Assembly (NCBI RefSeq): GCF_017776525.1
Contig: NZ_JACVEW010000013.1
Coordinates: 1-64,000 of the forward strand
Reading direction: 5' to 3'
DNA length: 64,000 nucleotides
From: Marinobacterium alkalitolerans
GTDB taxonomy: Bacteria > Pseudomonadota > Gammaproteobacteria > Pseudomonadales > Balneatricaceae
The translations under genes were made by a program, and so were the position numbers. Under the pieces are notes generated by a model. That model was not told the DNA's origin. It saw only the letters and a program-made list of their open reading frames with translations, and ran no database searches. Below are positions 57,643-64,000 of the stretch, one piece after another (positions within the stretch are counted from its first letter, which is position 1; every line of letters starts with the position of its first letter).

Positions 57643-58140
57643 ATGCAAGAAGCGAGAGACCTGTCGTCTGAAGTGATCGACCAAGAGGCGGCAGGCAGTG
57701 TTGCTGATTGGCCCGCGTACACCCAGGGTGAAGATGAAGAACGACTGGACTTCTTCATTGAGCGCGATGGTCACCGCTATGCCGGTACCCACCTGATTAT
57801 CGACCTGCGCGGTGCAAGCCGTCTGGATGATCTTGAGGTGATGGAGAAGGCGCTGCGTGATTCCATCAAGGCGGCCAAGGCGACACTGCTGCATATCCAT
57901 CTGCATCACTTTACGCCCAACGGTGGTATCTCCGGCGTTGCGGTGCTGGCTGAATCGCATATCAGTGTGCACACCTGGCCGGAGCGCAACTTTGCCGCTT
58001 TTGATGTATTCATGTGCGGCGAGTCAGAACCCGTCAAAGCCATTCCGGTGCTTGAAGAGGCATTTGCGCCCACGCAAGTGGATGTCGAAGAAATTCTCCG
58101 TGGTAAGGTGAGCATCGATGAAGACGACTACCTATCTTGA
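57643..58140 (+). CDS. speD: S-adenosylmethionine decarboxylase proenzyme
   Basis: A 165-residue class 1b proenzyme that makes decarboxylated SAM for spermidine. It self-cleaves at [12 protein letters not shown]; Ser105 becomes the pyruvoyl group, with His110 and Cys125 nearby. I use the ATG at 57643, which has GGAG upstream; the frame is open before it but runs through the terminator-like tract. speE starts inside its last 23 bases. Confidence 0.94.
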   Translation: MQEARDLSSEVIDQEAAGSVADWPAYTQGEDEERLDFFIERDGHRYAGTHLIIDLRGASRLDDLEVMEKALRDSIKAAKATLLHIHLHHFTPNGGISGVAVLAESHISVHTWPERNFAAFDVFMCGESEPVKAIPVLEEAFAPTQVDVEEILRGKVSIDEDDYLS

Positions 58141-58975
58141 GCGTCTTTATGACGGCTATGGGCAAAGCTTCACGCTGGATGAGGTGCTGTTTGAGCACCG
58201 TACCGAGCACCAGGAGCTGATCATTTTTCGCAACCGTGACTTCGGCACGGTGATGGCGCTTGATGGCATTATCCAGACCACTGAGCGTGACGAGTTTGTT
58301 TACCATGAAATGATGACGCATGTGCCGATTCTGGCGCATGGGTCAGCACGTCGTGTACTGATTATCGGTGGCGGTGACGGTGGTATTCTCCGTGAAGTGC
58401 TGCGGCACTCCAGTGTGGAGCATGTGACACAGGTCGAGATCGATCAGGCCGTGATCGACATGTGCAAGCAGTATCTGCCCAACCACTCGGCAGGTGCGTT
58501 CGATGATCCGCGCGCCAACATCGTGATTGCCGATGGCGTCGACTTTGTTTCGGAGTGTCAGGACACCTTTGATGTGGTGATCTCGGACTGTACCGATCCG
58601 ATCGGGCCGGGTGAAGTGCTGTTCAGCAGCCGCTTCTATGAAGGCGTCAAGCGTTGCCTCAACCCGGGTGGTGTATTCGTCGCCCAGAACGGCGTGCCCT
58701 TCATGCAGCAGGATGAAGTGGTCACCACTCGCCGCAGGCTGTCTCCCTATTTTGCGGATCAGAGCTTCTACAATGCAGCCGTGCCGACCTATGTGGGCGG
58801 TGTGATGACTTTTGCATGGGCCAGTGACAATGCTGAGCTGCGCCAGCTGGATGCGGATACCCTGAAGGCTCGCTTTGCTGCCAGTGGCATTACCACGCGC
58901 TACTATACGCCCGCTCTGCACGCGGCCAGTTTTGCGCTGCCGCAATACGTACTGAATGCACTCGAAAATGCCTGA
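58118..58975 (+). CDS. speE: Spermidine synthase
   Basis: A 285-residue aminopropyltransferase using decarboxylated SAM and putrescine. The SAM-like binding motif is [18 protein letters not shown], with the catalytic Asp region [17 protein letters not shown]. The opening [20 protein letters not shown] is SpeE-like. It is translationally coupled to speD. A terminator follows 23 bases after the stop. Confidence 0.95.
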   Translation: MKTTTYLERLYDGYGQSFTLDEVLFEHRTEHQELIIFRNRDFGTVMALDGIIQTTERDEFVYHEMMTHVPILAHGSARRVLIIGGGDGGILREVLRHSSVEHVTQVEIDQAVIDMCKQYLPNHSAGAFDDPRANIVIADGVDFVSECQDTFDVVISDCTDPIGPGEVLFSSRFYEGVKRCLNPGGVFVAQNGVPFMQQDEVVTTRRRLSPYFADQSFYNAAVPTYVGGVMTFAWASDNAELRQLDADTLKARFAASGITTRYYTPALHAASFALPQYVLNALENA

Positions 58976-58997
58976 TTTGACGTTGCTCTGAGTATGT

Positions 58998-59022
58998 AAA
59001 GCCGGCCATGTGCCGGCTTTTT
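58998..59022 (+). terminator. Intrinsic terminator after speDE
   Basis: A nine-base-pair stem (58998-59006 with 59012-59020) with a CATGT loop runs into TTTTT (59018-59022). Confidence 0.85.
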
Positions 59023-59042
59023 CATGTATGGATCTTGCCGGT

Positions 59043-60191
59043 ATGACCCACTTTCGACTGTCAGGTTTCTATTTTTTCTACTTCGCGCTGCTGGGCGTGC
59101 TGATTCCCTATTGGACGCTTTATCTGGAGTCGCTTGCGTTCAGTGCGGCGACCATCGGTGCACTGATGGGTGTGCTGCACTTCACCCGTGTACTGGCACC
59201 AAATATTTGGGGGTGGCTGGCCGATCGAACCGGGCGTCGCGTGGCGATTGTGCGCATGGGGTCGCTGCTGGCCACAGTTGGGTTCGTGCCCGTGTTCTGG
59301 CAAGACGGGGCCCTGGGCGTCGGATTGGTGATGCTGGTGTTCAGCTTCTTCTGGAATGCTGTACTGCCTCAGTTTGAAGTGATCACGCTGAATCATCTCG
59401 GGCGTCAGGCGGTCCAGTACAGCCGTATCCGACTATGGGGGTCGGTAGGGTTTATTCTGGCCGTGGTGCTGGCCGGGTGGTGGCTGGACCGGGTCGGGGT
59501 TCAGGCGTTGCCCGTTCTCGTGCTGGCTCTGCTTGCAACCATCTGGGCCTGTACGCTACTGCTCAAGGGCCATGCCGAGAAGCAACAGTCAGACCCGCCG
59601 GGGACAGCCCCCATTTGGCCGATTTTGAGGCGACCTCAGGTTCTGGCCTTTTTCCTGGTCTGTTTTCTGGTTCAGTTCGGGCATGGCCCCTATTACACCT
59701 TTTACAGTGTCATGATGCAGGGGCTGGGCTACGAGCGTTCAGCCATCGGCCTGTTGTGGGCGCTGGGCGTGATCGCCGAAGTGGTGCTGTTTATCGTCAT
59801 GCCGCGTCTGATGGAAGGGTTCAGCCTGAGGGGCATCATGCTGGTGAGTCTGCTGCTCTGTGTGTTGCGCTGGACACTCACGGCACTGGTGCCGGAGCAG
59901 TTGTGGGTCATGTTGCTGGCGCAGCTACTCCATGCAGCAACCTTCGGCAGTTTGCATGCGGTCGGGATTGCGCTGGTGCAACACTATTTTACACCACACA
60001 CCAGTGGCAGGGGGCAGGCGCTGTTTTCCAGTCTGGGCTTTGGCGCCGGCGGCGCGCTGGGTGCCATCGCCAGTGGGCAGTTATGGGCAGTACTGGGGCA
60101 ATACACCTTTCTGGTGGCGGCCATGGCGTCCCTGGTGGCGCTCGGACTGGCCTGGTACTGGATTCGCCCGGAGCAGGTTGAACGGAGCTGA
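59043..60191 (+). CDS. MFS transporter (HcaT/3-phenylpropionate type)
   Basis: A polytopic protein of 382 residues with 12 helices. FRLSGFYFFYFALLGVLIPYW at the start, LADRTGRRVAIVRMG in the first cytoplasmic loop and SRIRLWGSVGFILAVV are typical of the MFS_1-like/HcaT group; the substrate is unknown. I choose the ATG at 59043 (GGA ten bases upstream) because a GTG at 59010 would lie in the terminator hairpin. Confidence 0.85.
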   Translation: MTHFRLSGFYFFYFALLGVLIPYWTLYLESLAFSAATIGALMGVLHFTRVLAPNIWGWLADRTGRRVAIVRMGSLLATVGFVPVFWQDGALGVGLVMLVFSFFWNAVLPQFEVITLNHLGRQAVQYSRIRLWGSVGFILAVVLAGWWLDRVGVQALPVLVLALLATIWACTLLLKGHAEKQQSDPPGTAPIWPILRRPQVLAFFLVCFLVQFGHGPYYTFYSVMMQGLGYERSAIGLLWALGVIAEVVLFIVMPRLMEGFSLRGIMLVSLLLCVLRWTLTALVPEQLWVMLLAQLLHAATFGSLHAVGIALVQHYFTPHTSGRGQALFSSLGFGAGGALGAIASGQLWAVLGQYTFLVAAMASLVALGLAWYWIRPEQVERS

Positions 60192-60260
60192 GTCAAAGTT
60201 GTTTTGCACTGCAGTTGCTATAGTATGAAACAATTGGCATGTTGGTTAGGCGAGGTGCGC

Positions 60261-60515
60261 ATGAACTTCAAGATTGATGTCGAGATGACACCGGAAGAGC
60301 TGCGCCGTGCACTGGGTTTACCCGATGTGTCGGTGTTGCAACAGGAAATGATAGACAAGGTGCGGGAACAGATGGAAGCGGGTGCGGAAGGTTATGATCC
60401 GCTGACGCTCCTGAAGCCCTACCTCAACAATGGTATCGGTTCGATGGAAGCCTTCCAGAAACTGCTGTTCGGAATGATGAACCAGTATGGCAAAGGCGGG
60501 CGCGACGCCGACTGA
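60261..60515 (+). CDS. DUF6489-like small protein next to phaR
   Basis: An 84-residue acidic, soluble protein starting FKIDVEMTPEELRRALGLPD and ending in a helix with MEAFQKLLFGMMNQYG. I recall this as the DUF6489 family, found near PHA genes, without known function. AGGCGAGG lies before the ATG at 60261. phaR begins 17 bases downstream, so they are likely co-transcribed; a granule-associated or regulatory role is inference. Confidence 0.7.
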   Translation: MNFKIDVEMTPEELRRALGLPDVSVLQQEMIDKVREQMEAGAEGYDPLTLLKPYLNNGIGSMEAFQKLLFGMMNQYGKGGRDAD

Positions 60516-60532
60516 ATGGATAGTGTTATTTG

Positions 60533-61090
60533 ATGAGCCAAAACGGATCGGGAGAAGCGGGCGTGCGGATTCTGCGCAAATATACCAATCGTCGTCTGTA
60601 TGACACGTCTCGCAGCTGCTATGTCACTCTGGAAGATGTGAAGCAGCTGGTACTGAACGGAGAAAACTTTCAGGTACAGGACTCCAAAACCGGCAACGAC
60701 CTGACACGGAATATCCTGTTGCAGATCATCAGCGAACAGGAAGCGGAAGGGCATGGAACCCTGCTGACCAACCAGGTCCTGCAGCAGCTGATACGCTTTT
60801 ACGGCGACAGCATGCAGGGGATGATGAGTCAGTACCTCGAGCAGAGCATTGCCGCATTCCTTGAGCATCAGGACCGTATTCGCGAGCAGATGCAGACCAT
60901 GATGGGGGCCGCCAACCCGCTCACCATGATGGGACGTTTTGCAGACCAGAACATGGCAGTCTGGAATATGTTCGCGCCCAAGCAGGGTGAAGAGGAGTCC
61001 AGTGCCGAGTCGGCCAAGGGCGCAGAAGCCGAGGCTGAGCAACCCGCGCCGGATAGTGCAGACAAGAAGGGTAAGTCTGACGATCAGTAA
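60533..61090 (+). CDS. phaR: Polyhydroxyalkanoate synthesis repressor PhaR
   Basis: A 185-residue regulator. RILRKYTNRRLYDTSRSCYV is the PHB/PHA accumulation regulator DNA-binding domain, followed by the central granule-binding domain (ILLQIISEQEAEGHGTLLTNQVL) and an acidic C-terminal tail. PhaR represses phasin genes until granules bind it. ATG at 60533 is used. It is convergent with the class III synthase gene. Confidence 0.92.
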   Translation: MSQNGSGEAGVRILRKYTNRRLYDTSRSCYVTLEDVKQLVLNGENFQVQDSKTGNDLTRNILLQIISEQEAEGHGTLLTNQVLQQLIRFYGDSMQGMMSQYLEQSIAAFLEHQDRIREQMQTMMGAANPLTMMGRFADQNMAVWNMFAPKQGEEESSAESAKGAEAEAEQPAPDSADKKGKSDDQ

Positions 61091-61098
61091 CCCTTGTG

Positions 61099-62154
61099 TC
61101 AGGCTTTGGCCTGTAGCCATTCGTGGATGGCTGCGGGCACCTGCTTGAGGGCTTTTGAGCCCATCAATGTTCCAATGTGACCGGCTTTGATCGGTAGCGC
61201 CTGATAACCGCTTCGGTTACATAGCCCTTCCAGTGCACTGGCCGCTGACGGCGGCACCAGGTGGTCCTCTGTACCGAAAATGTTGAGTACCGGTGCCTCT
61301 ATCCGGCTCAGATCAACTTGCATCGGGCCTGCTTCAAACTCTCCCTGCAACAGGCTGTTTTGCTGGAAGAACAGCTCAACAAACTGCTCCAGCGCTCGTC
61401 CGGCCAGATCCGGGCAGTCATTCAGCCACTGCTCCATCAGCAGAAACTGCGCCTGAGATGCCGGTACTTCGCTCAGCCTTTTGGCGGTATGCAGGTGCTT
61501 GAGTTGGCCCAGACGCATGGGCTGCATGTTGCTGAATACCTGTGTCACCAGTGCGCCGGGCACGTTGCCATAGGCCGATACCAGCTGTTTGATGTTGATG
61601 CCGCGATACAGGTGGCTCAGGGTAAAATCGTGCGCGTGGAAGTCGACCGGCGTTACCAGTGTTACCAGCCGGTGAATCTGCTCGGGGTGAAGGGCGGCAT
61701 AGCACAGGCTGAAGACGCCGCCCTGGCACACGCCGGCCAGATCCACACTGTTACTGCCGCTGTCGTCCATGGCGGCCTGAATGCAGCGATGCATCAGCTG
61801 GCCGATGTAATGCTCAAGCCCCTGATAGCGCTGACTCCGACAGGGCGAACCCCAGTCAATCAGGTACACGCGCAAACCCTGTTCTGTCAGCTGGCGAATC
61901 AGGGACGAGTCCGGCATCAGGTCGAGGATCCAGGGTCGGTTGACCAGTGCATAGCAAAGCACCAGCGGGCGCTGGGTTGTTGGCCCTGAGGGTTCAAAGA
62001 CGCGAAGGGTGATCCCCTCATGTTGCAGCAGCATGCGATGGGGCATGAAGTGGTGCTGCACGCGACTGTTCAGCAGTGACGCACTGGCTGCAGCTAGTTG
62101 TTCATGCTGCTGTTTCAGACTCTGACGCAGGCATTCCGCTTCAGTCCTGATCAC
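61099..62154 (-). CDS. phaC: Class III PHA synthase subunit PhaC
   Basis: A 351-residue alpha/beta-fold synthase subunit. The lipase box is GVCQGGVF with the catalytic Cys, the Asp is in FGTEDHLVPP and the His in AGHIGTLMG, which matches class III PhaC (about 355 aa) of purple sulfur bacteria, not the 580-residue class I enzyme. A GTG start (62154) overlaps phaE by 14 bases. It polymerises short-chain hydroxyacyl-CoA with PhaE. Confidence 0.9.
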   Translation of the reverse strand: MIRTEAECLRQSLKQQHEQLAAASASLLNSRVQHHFMPHRMLLQHEGITLRVFEPSGPTTQRPLVLCYALVNRPWILDLMPDSSLIRQLTEQGLRVYLIDWGSPCRSQRYQGLEHYIGQLMHRCIQAAMDDSGSNSVDLAGVCQGGVFSLCYAALHPEQIHRLVTLVTPVDFHAHDFTLSHLYRGINIKQLVSAYGNVPGALVTQVFSNMQPMRLGQLKHLHTAKRLSEVPASQAQFLLMEQWLNDCPDLAGRALEQFVELFFQQNSLLQGEFEAGPMQVDLSRIEAPVLNIFGTEDHLVPPSAASALEGLCNRSGYQALPIKAGHIGTLMGSKALKQVPAAIHEWLQAKA

Positions 62155-62995
62155 GTTGCTGCCCCTTTTGCAGCTTCTTCATCTGCTGCTCCAGCTGCCA
62201 GACGCGATCTTGCAATGCCTGATGCCGCTCGCTGAGTGAATCGTAATCAGACAGGCTGACCAGACCGAGTTGTCGGCACAGGAGATTGACCATGCATTGC
62301 CACTCCTGCTTGACTTCGCTGCCGCTGTTCACGAGACGGTTGAAGCTGTCGATGAAGGTGTCATTATCCAGCGCGGCTCGGTAGCGCGCCTCGTAGGTGT
62401 CGACCCAAAGCGCATGAGCCTCGGTCAGATCAGTGATCCCGGATGCCTGCAGGCGATCGGCAAACGCCTCCAGAGCCTGTCTGTTCAGCTCGCTCAGCTC
62501 TGCCTGATGGGCCTGCCGGCATTGCTGGAAGTGAATCAGGCTTGTCAGCAGACCCTTCAGTCGCTGTGTCAGCTCGTTGGGAAATGCGGACAGTGCCTGC
62601 AGGCGTGTCAACAGCTCCGGTCCCCAGTCCAGTCCATCACTTTTCGGTGGCGGGCTGATAAAGGGTGTCATCAGGGCGATCTGGTCGGGCAGGAAGCGGC
62701 TTGACTGGATCCAGTCATGGCGCAGGTGATCAAGATGCTGCTGATAGGTGTCAAGCAGTGATTCGCGAGACAGGCCGCCTTCTCCGGATTGGCTCAGCAA
62801 CGCTTCGGTCAGGGACGCAAAACGGTGGTTCTGACGGGTGAGCTGGTGCAGCAGATCGAGAATCTGCGGGTCGGTATCATCCGGAAACTGCTCCAGCAAT
62901 GACTGCCACTGCTGCAGCCAGTCAGTACCGCTGCGCGCCTGACGTTCCAGCTGGTCCAGCCATTGCTGCATGATATTCCGGATCTGATCGGACAA
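62141..62995 (-). CDS. phaE: Class III PHA synthase subunit PhaE
   Basis: A 284-residue soluble, helical protein with no enzyme motif. Its position upstream of and overlapping class III phaC, its length and its C-terminal sequence (LGLVSLSDYDSLSERHQALQDRVWQLE, a PhaE-type end) support PhaE, the partner needed for activity. The start is a TTG with a weak GCAGG site. Assignment depends partly on context. Confidence 0.82.
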   Translation of the reverse strand: MSDQIRNIMQQWLDQLERQARSGTDWLQQWQSLLEQFPDDTDPQILDLLHQLTRQNHRFASLTEALLSQSGEGGLSRESLLDTYQQHLDHLRHDWIQSSRFLPDQIALMTPFISPPPKSDGLDWGPELLTRLQALSAFPNELTQRLKGLLTSLIHFQQCRQAHQAELSELNRQALEAFADRLQASGITDLTEAHALWVDTYEARYRAALDNDTFIDSFNRLVNSGSEVKQEWQCMVNLLCRQLGLVSLSDYDSLSERHQALQDRVWQLEQQMKKLQKGQQRDQD

Positions 62996-63056
62996 AGTGC
63001 CTGCTCTCCGTGGTCAAAAGGGCCGATACGTCATCTTAAACGATGCGCAGGGGCAG

Positions 63057-63926
63057 TTAAACGTCATCGGGCAGCATGTTGAGCAGCTCACGCGCGGCAT
63101 TACTCAGGGTGCGGTTGCGGTGATGAATGCACCCCAGGGGGCGATAGACGGGTTCGGTCCCGGTTTCAAGCCGGTGCAGCGAATGATCGATCATGGTTTC
63201 AGGCAGCAGGCTCCAGCCCAGACCGATGCTGACCATCATCCGTATGGTGTCCAGATAGTCAGTGCTCATGCCGAGATTGGGTTCCAGCCCCTGCAGTGCC
63301 AGCTGTTGTCGCACTCGCTGATGGGTGAAGGTCTCGGTGCCGGGCAGAATGGCCGGGTAGCGATTCAACTCATTCAAGCTGACGGAGTCCTGCAGGGCCA
63401 GTGGATGAGTGGTGGCCACCACGTACTGCAGGCGGTCCGACCAGAGTGTACGTGACAGAATGCGCTCGTCCGCTTCCGGTGCGAGGGTAATAAGGGCCAA
63501 CTCAAGGTCGCCCTTGAGTACGCCTTCGTAGGCCACTTCGGAGGCTGCAAAGCGCAGATCCAGTTCGACTTCGGGGTAGCGCTGAATAAATTGCTTCAGG
63601 ATCGGTGGCAGCCGGTGCAGGCTGATATGGTGGCTGGCCGCAAGTGTGAGTCGTCCTCGCACTTCTCCGGTGCTGTCACGGATCAGTTGTTCGGCATCTT
63701 CCAGTGCGTGCAGAATTTCGCGGGCTCTCGGCAGCAGGCGCCGTCCGGGCTCGGTCAGAATGACCTGACGTCCAATCCGGTCAAACAGGCGGCAGTCGAG
63801 TTGGCTCTCAAGCAGGGCAATACGCTTGCTGACCGCTGACTGGGTCAGAAACAGCTGCTGTGCCGCTTGGGAAAACGAGTGACAGTCCGCCACGGTGACA
63901 AAGGCCGTCAGTCCCGCCGTATCCAT
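63057..63926 (-). CDS. LysR family transcriptional regulator
   Basis: A 289-residue LysR regulator with an N-terminal winged HTH (SFSQAAQQLFLTQSAVSKRIALLE) and an effector domain. The segment GRLTLAASHHISLHRLPP is close to the regulator beside leuC in Pseudomonas as I recall it. The window ends 74 bases upstream, so the divergent target is probably leuC and lies outside. It is also 61 bases upstream of phaE, same strand, so a link to PHA cannot be excluded. Confidence 0.88.
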   Translation of the reverse strand: MDTAGLTAFVTVADCHSFSQAAQQLFLTQSAVSKRIALLESQLDCRLFDRIGRQVILTEPGRRLLPRAREILHALEDAEQLIRDSTGEVRGRLTLAASHHISLHRLPPILKQFIQRYPEVELDLRFAASEVAYEGVLKGDLELALITLAPEADERILSRTLWSDRLQYVVATTHPLALQDSVSLNELNRYPAILPGTETFTHQRVRQQLALQGLEPNLGMSTDYLDTIRMMVSIGLGWSLLPETMIDHSLHRLETGTEPVYRPLGCIHHRNRTLSNAARELLNMLPDDV

Positions 63927-63962
63927 TCTTATGCCAGCTCCTCTCGATGGTATGAAGTCAAC

Positions 63963-63992
63963 TTATCATTCCTGAATGGAATCCAAAAGATA
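63963..63992. promoter_or_regulatory. LysR-type operator upstream of the LysR gene
   Basis: ATTCC-N5-GGAAT (63968-63982), containing a T-N11-A motif, is nested in TTATC ... GATAA. It lies 42 bases before the LysR start and is the expected kind of binding site between a LysR gene and a divergent target. Confidence 0.55.
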
Positions 63993-64000
63993 AAAATTAT

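Overview
The window is a dense stretch of chromosome from a gammaproteobacterium, with no rRNA, tRNA, insertion sequence, prophage or CRISPR array that I can recognise. Gene content (class I and class III polyhydroxyalkanoate synthases, a cbb3 oxidase next to an FNR/Anr regulator, LapD/LapG, LexA/SulA/DinG, a divergent LysR regulator that probably precedes leuC) and protein style point to a marine aerobe of the Oceanospirillales/Pseudomonadales side, for example a Marinobacterium-like organism. That placement is inferred from family resemblance, not from a search.

Layout. 1-6.2 kb: CDF metal exporter, BASS-type transporter, queE, a secreted rhodanese, rdgC, and a pair of exported proteins (thioredoxin-like and alpha/beta hydrolase). 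6.2-18.2 kb: a microaerobic respiration island with apt, fnr/anr, hemN, the ccoGHIS maturation genes and the ccoNOQP oxidase, all on the minus strand. FNR boxes lie before hemN and before ccoN. A third FNR-type box drives what looks like a short, well-terminated small RNA between apt and fnr. 18.3-21.1 kb: rlmM, an ABM-domain protein, tusA, a ProQ-family RNA chaperone and trxC. 21.1-26.2 kb: lapD, lapG, a DUF3080 lipoprotein and a MATE pump. 26.4-29.6 kb: gabD and class I phaC, facing each other across a strong bidirectional terminator. 29.8-34.1 kb: a bipartite (PAS protein plus separate transducer) energy-taxis receptor, a glutaredoxin-like protein and slt. 34.2-40.9 kb: uup, a UspA protein, a UDP-glucose-dehydrogenase-like protein lacking the catalytic cysteine, pgi and two unknown membrane-anchored proteins. 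41-49.6 kb: topA, an SOS module (lexA-sulA and dinG around one LexA operator) and an rhlB-like helicase with an acidic tail ending in a 9-bp tandem repeat. 49.6-57.4 kb: gpsA, sixA, a hydrolase, an OmpA-like DUF4892 protein, folE, a pilU-like ATPase, an Smr protein, prmB and aroC. 57.4-59 kb: speD-speE behind a structured, terminator-containing leader. 59-64 kb: an MFS transporter, a PHA cluster (DUF6489, phaR, class III phaC/phaE) and a LysR regulator.

Most connections are housekeeping. The points most worth a second look are the putative FNR-activated small RNA beside fnr (6753-6872), the structured leader of speD (57430-57605), the split CetA/CetB-like aerotaxis receptor with a zinc-binding tail (29804-31824), the active-site-degenerate UGD-like gene coupled to pgi (36628-37875), and two different PHA synthase classes in one neighbourhood.
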